Assembly (NCBI GenBank): GCA_003184365.1
Contig: NKYR01000115.1
Location: forward strand, 61,454-125,453
Direction: 5' to 3'
Origin: Evernia prunastri
Taxonomy: Eukaryota; Ascomycota; Lecanoromycetes; Lecanorales; Parmeliaceae
Length of the DNA stretch: 64,000 nucleotides
The notes below the pieces were generated by a model. It was not told the DNA's origin. It saw only the letters and a list, made by a program, of their open reading frames with translations, and did no database searches. Shown here one piece after another: positions 22,282 through 33,700 of this stretch (position 1 is the first letter of the stretch; each line of letters opens with the position of its first letter). Made by a program: the position numbers and the translations under genes.

Positions 22282-25200
22282 ATGGCACCCTTCTTGAATG
22301 GGTACGGCAATAGCGGAAATCGACATCTACCAACAGAGCCTGTCACGACCGATGTCCGCTTCTCCGACATACCTTCCGCACTCGATATACAAGTCTCAGG
22401 CGGCGATGCCGAGGAAGCCGTCGAGATCAGTCTGGAGGATTTGCTTGACGATCCAACAGAGCTATGCACACTTCTTGAGAACGAAAATGCGGAGAAGCGA
22501 GTTTGGATGATCATTGCTCTGGCATACGCAAGGCAAGGGAAGATCGATCTCGCAATCGACATCTTACACAAAGGCTTGAATTCGCTATCAAGGGGAAGTC
22601 CAAAGGAGAAGTTGGCTCCCCTCAGTCTGCTTTGCTGGATGTTCTTGGGCAAAAGTCGGCAAGCGCCGAGAGTGTTACCAGACGGGCAAGCGGCATCAGA
22701 GATGAAGACGAAGGATCTCTGGCTTCAGTCTGCCACCGCTATTATGAATGATGCTTCACGAATCAATCCGGCTTTTCCCCCACTCTATCTCGCACGCGGT
22801 GTCCTCTACCTCCTTCGCGCCTCCTTGCAACCTCCTTCGAAGCCTGTTGCGCCTGGCTCGATGGATCACTCAGAGCGAATGGAATCGCTGAGGCAAGCGC
22901 TCAAGTGCTTTGAAGATGCGGCGCGAGTGTCACAAGGAAGAAATATGATGGCGGTCTTGGGCACAGCAAGAGCACAATTTTCGATGGGACGATACGCTGA
23001 AGCTCTGAAGGGCTACCAGGAGGTCCTGTCAAAAATGCCACATCTTCATGATCCGGATCCTCGGATTGGTGTTGGGTGCTGCCTTTGGCAGTTGGGATAT
23101 CGGGAACATGCACGGGAGGCATGGGAGAGAGCATTAGAGATCAATCCCAACTCGAAGATTGCAACGCTCCTGGTCGGTCTCTATTATCTCAATGACAGCT
23201 CAAACTACGCCACGAAAGATCCTGCTTTTGCCCCGATCTACAAGAAAGCCATGACCGAATACACTCAGAGAGCTTTCAAGCTAGATAAAGAACTGCCCCT
23301 CACATGTGCGACCTTTGGTGGCTACTTCTTGCTTAGACGAGCATGGCCTACTGTCGAGACACTGGCGCGAAAAGCTATCGAGCTGACTGATGTCAATGCC
23401 ATTGCTAGCGACGGTTGGTACCTTCTTGCGCGGAAAGAGCACTCACAAGAAAATCCAGATTACTCGAAAGTCAACGACTTTTACGGTAAAGCTGATGCCG
23501 CAAGAGGAGGCGGTGACAAGAGCTATGTACCAGCGAGGTTTGGGCTTGCCCAGATACAGGTATTACAGCAGGACATGGATAAGGCAAAGTTTCGGTTAGA
23601 GAAGGTGATACAGACTTCGAAGAGCACCGAAGCAATGATGCTGCTCGGAGCCTTGTATGCTGAGGATGTTTTTGCAAATCAAGTGACAACCGGTGTGAAG
23701 GAAGACAAATCTGCGGAGGCCAGAAAGGCAGTTGCCTTGCTTGAAGCTGTGCGCATCGCCTGGAAAGATCCCTCAAAGAAGCTATATCCTGACCTATCCG
23801 TACTCGTCTATCTCGCTCGCTTATACGAAGTCGACCAGCCAGACAAGGCCATGCAATGCTTACAGCAAGTTGAGAAACTGAGTATTGAGGATCTATTGGA
23901 CAAGAAGGACATGCCCAAGGATGCAGAAGTAGATGAGGCCACAATGACAAAGCTTCGCGAGGAACTGCCTCCGCAATTGCTTAACAACCTTGGATGTTTC
24001 CAGTACCAGAGCGAGAAGTATGACTTGGCCAGGGACCTTTTCCAGACGGCATTAAACTCTCTTGTCAAGTTTGGAGAAAAAGATGAGACCATTGACACAG
24101 ATGCCCTAGTCACCACCATTAGTTACAACCTGGCTCGGACATACGAAGCCGCTGGCTTACTTGACGACGCCAAACAGGTATACGAGGGCCTGTTGGCACG
24201 TCATCAAGACTACACCGATGCTCGAACGCGCCTCGCGTACATCGAGCTGCGCCTGAATCCAACAGAGGATGGGCCAAAGGCCATATCTGAGCTAAATGAG
24301 ACGGATGGCTCAGATCTCGAAGTACGAGCGCTTCTGGGGTGGTATCTCAGCAGATCGAAGAAGCATGCCACTAATGTTGCCGAAGACCAAGAGCAGCGAC
24401 ATTACAAGCACACTTTGCAGCTATACGAGAAGCATGATCGTTATTCCTTGACTGGCATGGGCAACGCATACGCCAAATATGCACGTGAGATGCGGAGAGC
24501 GACAGACAAGGAGAGGGAAAAGCGAAGTGCCGAATACCTTAAAGCTGTTGGATACTACGACAAGGCGCTACAATTGGATCACAAAAACGCTTATGCCGCA
24601 CAGGGCATCGGTATAGCTTTGATCGAAGATAAGAAAGACCTCAGCTCCGCTCTTTCTATTTTCACAAAGATTCGAGACACGGTCCGTGACTCTAGTGTTT
24701 ACATCAACCTTGGTCATGTCTATTGCGAGCTGAAGCAGTACGTCAAGTCGATAGAGAGCGTGAGTACTTTCGCTCCTTGTAAAGTGTATGGAGAGCTCAC
24801 GATTGCGTTTAGTACGAGACTGCGCTGCACAGAGATCGCGCCTCAGACCCCCAAGTCCTTGCTTGCCTCGGCCGCGTATGGCTTCTGAAAGGCAAACACG
24901 ACAAGTCTACCTCGGCCATGAAATCCTCCCTAGACTATTCCCGCCGTGCCCTGGCGATCGCCACTTCTCAAATACATTTCAAGTTCAACATTGCCTTTGT
25001 TCAAATCCAACTCGCCCAACTTATTTACACCCTTCCCGAGTCCCAACGCACCCTCGCCGAAGTTCAAGCTGCTTCGGAAGGTCTCGATGACGCCATCGAG
25101 TCTTTCACCGAGATCGCGCAAGCGAAAAACCCTCCTTACCCTAAGCACGACATCGAGCAACGGGCTAACATGGGAAGGAATACTATGCGCAGACAGCTTG

Positions 25201-26102
25201 AACGCGCGATTCAGTCTCAGCGTGAGTACGAAGAAAAGAATGCGGCACGCCTACAGGAAGCACGGGAGACACGCGAAGCAGAGATGAAGCGCCGTGAGGA
25301 AGAGCGGAAGAGAGCCGAAGAAGTCGCTGCTGCGGAAAAGAAGAAGATACAAGATGAACGTAATAAGATGCTCGCACTTAACCGCGAGCTTGTCGAGAAG
25401 CGCGCCGAAGAAGAGCGACGGAAAGAAGAACTGGAGTATACAACCGACTCAGAGACAGGCGAGCGCGTTAAGCGGAAGAAGAAGCCAAGAGCCGCTGGAG
25501 GCAAACGCAAGAAGAAGACCGAAGACTCTGACACGGATAGTGAAGCTGATGGCCGTAGGAGGAGAAAGGGCGCTAAGGGCACAGAAGACGAGACAAGCGG
25601 CATCACCAGTATGGACGATAGCGGTCCGAGAACGAAAAAGAAGAGGAAGTTAGCCCGCAAAGGAGGCAAGGAAGACAAGTTCAAGAGTAGCGAAATGGTC
25701 GTTGACAGCGACGAGGATGACGACGTTGCACCTGCCGCGACTAACGGTGGAGCCAAGGCGAGTGATCCTGATGAGGACGCCGAGATGGAAGATACCAGAC
25801 CTACCACGGAGGCTGCAACCGGAGGAGAAGACGACGAGGACGAAGATGAAGCCGTAAACCGCCCCCGCAAGAAACCAGTCCGCCGCATCGAAGAGAGCGA
25901 CGAAGACGAAGAGGACGACGAAGATGCCGCACCTCCGCCCATGACCACGGCAGAGAAAGCAGCTGCCGAGGATCGAGGCGAAGACGTCTCAATGGTCGAG
26001 CAGAAAGTCACCGCGGCGGGTGGCGGTAACGACGTCGACGTCCCAGGCCAGGCTGGTGAGGCTTATCCCGGCGTGACTGGAGGTGGGGAAGCGGGTGTCT
26101 AG
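22282..26102 (+). CDS. CTR9: Paf1 complex subunit Ctr9 (TPR protein)
   Basis: Scaffold subunit of the Paf1 complex, which travels with RNA polymerase II and promotes H2B ubiquitination and H3K4/K36 methylation. Model: exons 22282-24759 and 24813-26102, intron 53 nt; 1255 residues, a normal length for fungi. After an acidic N-terminus with DIQV and ISLEDLLDD, tetratricopeptide repeats fill roughly residues 80-900, for example NNLGCFQYQSEKYDLARDLF and AAQGIGIALIEDK. A charged coiled coil (EEKNAARLQEARETREAEMK) starts near 965, followed by a lysine-rich nuclear-signal-like segment (KRKKKP, KRKKKT) near 1046-1062 and strongly acidic blocks to the end. The intron falls inside a TPR after SIES. The long antisense open frame over the acidic tail is a shadow of GA-rich codons. 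Confidence 0.95.
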
Positions 26103-26686
26103 TAGCATGGATGGTCTGGTATTTGTTCAGAGCTGTGGGAGGACAGCGATACGACTGCTTGTAATGCAGTCGGGCTATACAGCTTGCCAGCTAGCTGTTT
26201 ATTTCCACAAATCAAATGGCTTGCATGCATATCGTTCCCCTCCTTTACCAAGGCGGATGGCAATACTGTTCGCTAGAGTACTTACACGTTCTAGAAAATA
26301 GAGAAACCGCTCCACCATTGTATAGTACCAGCGCCATTAGAAATCGTACCTAGTGAGATCTTACATCAAATACCACTAGCGAACATTTCTATCCACTGAT
26401 CGTACGTATGAATAATGATGGACGGAACTGTGTTTCCTGTACGGCTGCCTATCCACGAATTGGCTAGAGTTGATGCATGGATGAGGATACCGTATCTAAC
26501 CTGCGGTGTGGACCATAAGATTGATTGAGGGACGAATGAACGAGCTGCATCCCTCGTAGGCAAGTTTGCAGCAAATAGACCGTAAAGATTGGTAGTCGTT
26601 TGGTTCCGTTACACCAATGGGCTACGAAAAGCTTTCCTTCTATCGAGCATGAGCTATGTCAAAAAAAAAAAAAGAAACACCCGTGC

Positions 26687-26712
26687 CTACTCTACTCTAC
26701 TCTACTCTACTC
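26687..26712 (+). repeat. CTACT microsatellite
   Basis: Five perfect copies of a pentanucleotide directly after a 13-nt poly-A run. Confidence 0.9.
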
Positions 26713-27656
26713 CCCACCATGGACACACTAGATTCCCCTCGACCCCCCCGCCAAAAATCTCCCCCCCCCCTTATCTCCTTTCTCCAAACTCCTCCCATCC
26801 CCTTGTTCAACCCTCCACCACATTCATATCGAATCATATCTTATCATTCCAATACACGTGTCCTCCAAATACTAAAAGTCATCCGTAACATACTTCTGTC
26901 GTGCTCGTACCAAATGTACGTACACATATGACCTCTCAACCGAACAACCCTCCCCAAATGCACAATCCCCTCAATCCACAAAACCCCCCAGTCCACTGAA
27001 TTCTAGATTCCCATCCCCATTATTCTCGTCCTGTGCTAATCCTAAATTCCCATTCTCGTTCTCTATAGTCACAATTACTATAAATAACATCATCAGTTGA
27101 ATTTAATCTATCAAAGGGAAGCCATTTAATCTATTAGAGCCCGTCAAACGGCCCTATTCTATTATTATCCCCTTCAAACCCTTTTCCCCTTTGGTGTTGC
27201 AGAGTTTTACCTAGGTAGTCCCTTCAAAAAAATTCTAGCTTTCACCCTCACCCTCACCCGCGCCAACGCCAACGCCAACGCCCAACCACCCCAGACCCTG
27301 TTAGCCGTCTGGTAAGTTGGGTTGAAAATAATGCCCTGGTGCCATGATGGTCATGTGACTGCGACGCGATGCGATGGATCATGGATGGGGTGGTTAGTAA
27401 GTTGGGTAACTAGAACAACTGGGTTACGGTACCAAGCGCTTGGGAAGCGGGGATAGAAATAGTTGGGGGGGGGGTTTTCTGGCTGAACTCGGTAAAGAGT
27501 GGCGAGGTGGGCAACGTATTCTGTGAGGTATTTTCTTCATCGATAGAGTGAGTGATGTGGGGACAGACAGGTAGAATATGGAGGACTCTTGGTTCTTTGA
27601 TTTCTTCTTGCTACCTCTACCTCTACCTCTGATCTAGGTATGATACAAGGAGTGAA

Positions 27657-27735
27657 TCCTCTCTTGTCCTATCCTCTCCTCCTATCCTATCCTCCTATCC
27701 TATCCTATCCTCTCCTCTCCTCTCCTCTCCTCTGC
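27657..27735 (+). repeat. CCTAT / CCTCT pyrimidine microsatellite
   Basis: A mixed pentanucleotide tract in which CCTAT units switch to CCTCT units toward the 3' end, leaving a nearly pure pyrimidine strand of about 75 nt. Confidence 0.85.
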
Positions 27736-28112
27736 TTCGAGCCCAAGCTTGCGCTTTACATCTAGAGTTACCCGGCCCCCCTTGCCATGTCCCATGACCC
27801 ATATTCCCTAATGCTATTCCCTATCCCGCATGCTGTTGTGCCGACAACGAAACCAGCGTCGACCAGCAACAGCGCCAGCTCTCATGACCGCATGACCGTC
27901 CCAGTAAATGTACAAGAAGAAGAACGCAAGGGTGTAAAGATGTCACAATCATAAAAGACCTTTTTCTTCATGTGGGAAACTTCGTTGTTCGACCGTTTGC
28001 ACGTTCCGTTCGTGTCTTTTCTTTTTTCGTCCAGTCGAGACACATCAGAACGTCAAAGTCGTAGATGTCGTGAGAACACTTCACTTCACAGCTTGTCCAG
28101 TCTGTCCGCGAC

Positions 28113-30718
28113 TCACTCGCCAGCATGCTCCACCCTCCCGCGCCCGCTGCTCTTCCCCGGCACCAACTCCGGCAGACTCCCAATCGAGCCCGCATTGCGC
28201 GGCCGCCGGGCACCACCACCGCCGAACACCGCCGACTGCGCGTTGTACAGGAAGCTCTCCTGGGAGCTGCTCTTGCTGATGGGCGACCGGCTGCTGCGCG
28301 GGGAGTTACTCATGGTCGAGCCCTCGACGCCGCCACCGCGTCCGCCAACGCCAACGCCGGCGCCGCTGTGCAGCAGCAGGGGGAACGGCACGTCGTGGTG
28401 GGCGCCGCCGCAGTCGATGGCGGCGGTGCCGTTGTACATCTGGTGGTGGTAGAGCAGGTCGTCGTGGCTCAGCGGGGATTCGGCGTCGTGGGACACGATG
28501 TACGCGGGCCGGCACCAGTCCTTGCAGTTCATGGTGCAGAATCTCGTCGGGATGGATCCCGCGTCCAGCGTGCCCTCGTCCGGGGTGGCGGCTTCGGGGA
28601 CGCTGCTGAAGGAGGCTTCGGTCGAGCACGCCGAGAGGGGTTCCAGCTTCGAGGGGGATGTCTGGAGGGGCAGGAGCGGGGTTGGTGCGTTCGAGTAGAC
28701 GGACGAGGATCTTCTGGTGGCGGTCATGCTGGGGTGGGGCGAGGCAGGCTGGGGGTTCCTTTTCCGGGGTTCGGATGGCGTGTCGGTAGCGTTGGCCTGG
28801 AAGTCATTGGGAGCGTTATGCTCATGGATTGACGAACGATGCCAATCGAAATGTGAATCCCCTTCGGCGCCGAGCGCATAAGATTGGTCAATGGCGTCTG
28901 AAGCCATGTCCCATAGTCTGTCCATGTCGTTCGGCCCAACGGAGAGATGTCGGGAGAGGCGTGATCGCACGGGAATGTCGTCCATTGCGTCTTCAATGGA
29001 TGGCTCTGAGATCGTAGCCGGCGGCATGCGAGGCCTGTGCAGGGAGTCGAAGACATCATCTTCCACGTGAAGCGGTCTGCTTGACCATCCAAGAGGGCTC
29101 TCTTCGACTGGAGGCGTTGGATGTACTAGCCCGGTTTGAACATCTTCCGCCGTTGGCATGGAAGCATTCGTAGCCTGGGTTGACCATTCACGAGGACTCT
29201 CTTCGGACGGTGACATTGGATGTGCCCTATTGCTTTGAGAACCTTCGGCCACAGGCATGGAAGCATGTGAAGCCCGGGCTGGCTCAGCTTTGGCTGCGCG
29301 AATTGTATATCTCTTTGCGACTGGAGGCATTGGGTGTGCCCGCTCGCTTTGAGAATCTTCGTCCAGAGACATGGAAGCATTTGCAGCCTTGAGAAGCCAT
29401 TTGTGGGTAGTAGGGACAGACTTTGCTTTGCGAGCACCCCACTTGAGATTCCGATTACACGCTACCATGGAGCTTCTCCTTTCATCATCTTCGTCACCTT
29501 CCTCGACGGGCGCGAGCTCGGTTTTGACCATTGAGAACGGAACTTGCCGATTCCAATCTGCACCGTCGTCCGTTGTCACAGCATGCGGTGATGCGAGATC
29601 GTAGACGCCATCGTTCCATGTACCTATGGGGTAGTCCAAAGGTTCAGGGGACTCGGCGGTTGGAATCAGGGATTCAGAGAACGTCTCGTCGGTGGGTGAT
29701 TCATAATGGAGCCTTGTCCATTGAGACCCTGATGGTGATATTTGTGGATACTGGCTTATGTGGTACGGAGAACTTGGGTGCGGGAAGTTATCTGTGGGAG
29801 TAGGGTTCCTCACAAAAGACGTTCCACTATAGAAGCTGTCCTGTGCGTGGTCCCGAAGATTGGATGTACGAAGGCGAGCCAAGCCCGCGGTGAGATTCCG
29901 GGGCGGTGATGGAGAGTCGGGCAGTAGAGAATCCTGACGTGAACCTTCTCGCTGTATGTCTTCGGCCTTGATACCCCTTAGCTCTGGTTGAGATGCTTGC
30001 GAGGCACGAAGAGCAGAAAACTCCGAGATAAGGTCGTCGGGGTCGGCGCTCTCCAACCTCTGAACGTGATGAGGTTTGGTGTGGGTTACATGGTGGAAGT
30101 TAAACGGCTCAGAGATGTTTAATCGCGGGCCAGCTTTTACCAAACCTGTCAGCGGTATCCTTGCGCGTAAAGCATTCAAAGGTACTTACGATCATCCGTC
30201 GACCAAGCCTTGCTGAACCTAAAGTGCGGAGGAGGCGGTTGATCTTGGCCATATTGTAACCGGGCTTTCTCGCTGTCCTCCACCCAATCCAGAGTCCGTA
30301 GCGAGGTCAATTCCTGTTTGCTGTTTTGGCGCCTCAGAAACCTTGACCCCTTCGCCATCCATGCCTTGGGAGTGAAGCTGTCCAAGCTGTCTCCTCTTGT
30401 ATTGATGCTTCCTCCTGAGACCGATCGCCTATCAAGTAGGCTTTGAGGCGTCCGTCTGTCATATGGTGTTGCCGGTGGTGAAAGGTCATCTCTGTCTTGG
30501 GGTCGAGAGTAATTGGGAGCAGACGAGTTGCTTCTTGAGCGAAGTCGCAGCGACGGACGTCTTGTACCTTCTGTTCTCGTCCGCTGGTGATGTGCTGGCT
30601 GAAGCATGGTTGTGAAGGGTCTCCTACCCAGGTCTTGGATGTTTGTATGATCCACAACCCTCCAGTCAAGCCCGCTGTCATCTGACGAATCCGCAGCAGT
30701 CCCCTTGAATTGGAACAT
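28113..30718 (-). CDS. CRIB-domain protein, putative Cdc42/Rac effector
   Basis: Model (minus strand): exon 1 30190-30718, intron 30146-30189 (44 nt), exon 2 28113-30145; 853 residues. Directly after the intron the sequence RLNISEPFNFHHVTHT (about 184-200) matches the CRIB pattern (I-S-x-P-x-x-F-x-H-x-x-H) used to bind GTP-loaded Cdc42 or Rac. No kinase or GAP domain is present, so a scaffold or adaptor role, like yeast Gic proteins, is inferred. The rest is Ser/Pro-rich and probably disordered. Three imperfect repeats of 33-38 residues, each with ASM followed by a HPMxP-type motif, lie at about 29090-29400. The C-terminal part has a Cys cluster (RFCTMNCKDWC) and a Gly-rich tail. The intron phase and the ATG at 30718 give one continuous frame. 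Exact function unknown. Confidence 0.75.
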
Positions 30719-33700
30719 GGCTGGTTTTCAGGACGTGGTGTGACGATGGAGATGATATGTTATTGAACTGAGTGCGTCGAGGCGAACGGTGATGTTGGCA
30801 TGACACGGCCAACAGGCGACAGACCAAGGCTTTGAGGGAGGCTTTTAGAGATGCGAGGTACGATATGAGGTTGCTGGAAGCAGAAATTCTCAACCTTAGG
30901 GAGTTTCTCTTGGGTGTTATGGTTCGTGGTAAATTTAGCGTGCGACTATTGTCGAGGCCGTCGAAGAACCCACGAACGCGACAGGGAAGTGGCTGTCGCT
31001 AATGCAAGCTTGAGTTGACTAGCTGGGGTCACGACAGACCCGTTCGGTAAGTTGGACCGGGGTGTCAAGCAGGAACCAACGCGATTGATCAATTGAGGCT
31101 TTAGTCAATAAAGGCAGAGTACTGATCAGCAAGCCGATGGCAGGGAGTTGGCATAGGTTTCAGCCGTCCCTGTGACAGTCGTTCGATATGTGTTTGTGTT
31201 AAAGTTGTAAGAAATCCAAGCGAGCTTCTTCGAGTGTGTGTGCTCGCTCCCTGTTTCGAAGTTGATGGTGGCAATGGACTTTCAATTGTGGAACAATGTA
31301 TGTAGGATTCCGCTTTGGTCCACGGTGCGGGTCGAGATGCCTTGGAGGCGAGGCTTCTCGAAGACCTTTTGGTGGCAAAGAAAAGGCAAAAGAAAGTCTT
31401 CCCGAGTTTCTCGGAAAGCTTTCAAACCTCCTGTCACAACGTTGTGCGGCGTAGAACCGTAAATTCCCGTTAAACGGTTAAAGGTGTCAAGCATCAGAAA
31501 AAACACGGCAAATGATCGTGGAAGAGAATGGGACGCAAAAAATGGGCAAATGATGGAAAATTCGAAGCAGATGGGAGAAAGTGATAAGGCGCTACCACCC
31601 GTCTTTTATCAATGTTTTTCGCTTCTCTCGCTTTCACTAGACTACTTATTCAATTCCACGCCCATTTTTCTGGGAAAGAAAGCAGATCAATAGTGCTCGC
31701 GACTTCTTACCGGAAATGATGTCAAAATTATTGGTTGGAGTCATCGAGCAAGCAAGATGCTGGGTGATGTGATCGGGAGGATTCCTCCTGCGTCCCATGT
31801 AGACCTACTTCTGGTGAGGCTTGAGGTACTGCCGCTGCGGCAAAAAGTTACTTCACAAACGGGCCAACGGCACTAAATCGCTGGCCTGGAAGGCAATTCA
31901 CAAGCATAAAATGCAACTGTGCGGAGATTGTAGAATAATCAAAGGACACGGCGAGTGGTGGAAAAGGCTGAGGCATTTTTGCTTCCCATCAGTGATCATC
32001 GACCCTCTCGTATCCGCAGCACTTGCAACGGGTCCGTGGCTCCAAGTTACAACACAACACCGTACCTCGTATTGATGAAAATGAATCCCACCTTGTAGAG
32101 TGTAGCCGTACGGATGCAAATCTGTCGCCCTGGGCACGATTCTTTCTCTTACTCAGTTGAGCTGGGGTACCCTGTTCAAATCTGAGACCGAGTCCCATGT
32201 CATCGTACCTACTCTTACCGATGGCCTGTCGTATGCCTGATCGTCACAAAGTTCTGGGCTTCGACTCCCGAGCCAGAAAAAGAAAGATTGAACGGGGGGG
32301 AAAGGCAGGCGGCCGCAGAGGTAGGCTCGTACCTTGCAGGGCCGTGCATGGCGATCCGGTCCCTTGGGTCCTCTTCCTTTTTTCTTTCTCTCCCCCCACC
32401 GCAGGGATACCACAGGGATTGCAGGAAGTGAGCCAGTAGAAAGGTCGCAATGATGGTCAGCAATTGCCATGAGACCTGGTTGATTCGATAGGGATTCCCG
32501 AGGATCATCCCTTCCTTTCGACAGGGGTCTCATGGGTAGCTTGGTACCGACTGAGCGGTTGGTCTTTTTTTTTTCGTTGCTTTTTCTCCGCGCCCAACAA
32601 GCGTCGCGATAAGATTGGAAGAAAGTTACAATTTTCTGACAGCACGATTCCTTCCAAAGCAGCACTTTCACACCGATGTTTGAAAACCCTTAAAAAAACG
32701 AATTAGGTGAGAAAAGCAGAAGCGTGGAAAGAGGGAGGGAGGGACGCATGGGAACGTGCCGCGGAAGGATAAAAGCAAGAGCGACCGTTGTCCTTTCTGC
32801 AAGCCCACCGTTTTGCTCTTCTCCCATTATTCGAGAGTAAAGGTGTGGTGCTGTCAGAGTAGGTACATGATTCGAGGTACCTACTCTGGCACTTTCGCTT
32901 TCTTTTTTACTATTTTCTATTTGCAATTCTGGCACTTGGAAGCGAGTCTGCATGCATACCGACGACTATGGACCAACCGTTTGCTGAAACTCTGCGAGGC
33001 GTCTGCACTCTTACGCAGACACGACTCCACTCTGAGAGCATTCCCTTGCCTTAGCTTGTCAAGATCCGAGATAGTCTCCCCGAAGTGCAGCTCTTCCCTT
33101 CCAGCTCTGGCGGTAAGTTTTCAACATTGTCTTTTCTACTTCCTTCTGAAGGACGAGGACCTTCTTGACTCTGCAAGCCACAAATTCTACTTTGGTTACT
33201 CTCTCTGCAACGGACATGAAACTTCCATCCTCTTCTGTCCTCTTCCTTTTTTTCTCCCTTTTCCTTGCCTCCTCTTCTCCTTTCAGTCGAGAAGACTTTG
33301 GAGCGAATCCAGGTCGTTTTTCGTTGGGGGCCCCCCACTCAGTGATCAAGCGAATCTTCATCTCGCATGAGATGGTTCACCCAAGCTACATGATCTCGAT
33401 CGAATAATCCCAACATCGCATCTCGCAGAAGCTCGGTCTATTCCAACTTTCCTTTTTTCCTGTATGCATTAACGTATGCATTAATGCCCTGGCCCTGCAT
33501 AATCTCTTACCCCGCAAAACAGCCAATCATCATTTACGCTTACCTTGACACTTCAGCCACGCGACGTCGATAGCTTGCGTTATGTCGTGCATGCGCGCCA
33601 GGGATTGTTTGAATATTATATGCGCAACGCAATGCTTCAAAGTTCAAGCCACTGCCTTGATCTAGCACCAACGACTCGCGTGCTGATTCCTAAATCAGGT

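Larger units (their letters stand above)
26103..28112. other. Convergent intergenic region rich in simple repeats
   Basis: Two genes end toward each other across 2.0 kb. No gene is supported. The tract holds poly-A (26661-26673), a TACTC microsatellite, poly-C and poly-G runs, CCCTCA and CCAACG short repeats near 27245-27283, CTACCT repeats near 27610-27630 and a CCTAT/CCTCT tract near 27657-27735. Confidence 0.6.

Noticed and set aside
25217..26011. Ser-rich antisense frame under the CTR9 tail
   Set aside because: It is the complement of GA-rich Lys/Glu/Asp codons; poly-Ser composition without any motif.
27243..27260. Telomere-like CCCTCA repeats
   Set aside because: Only three units, not the TTAGGG/CCCTAA repeat, and placed between two genes.
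28125..28832. Plus-strand frame opposite the CRIB gene C-terminus
   Set aside because: Low-complexity Gly/Ala/Arg shadow of a Gly/Ser-rich sense frame.
32250..32285. T-arm-like sequence (GGGCTTCGACTCCC) suggesting a tRNA
   Set aside because: The flanking bases do not form a five-pair T stem and no acceptor or anticodon arm is visible.
32756..33370. 204-codon frame in the empty region
   Set aside because: Starts at GTG, is rich in Phe/Leu/Ser as pyrimidine tracts give, has no domain and no intron evidence.
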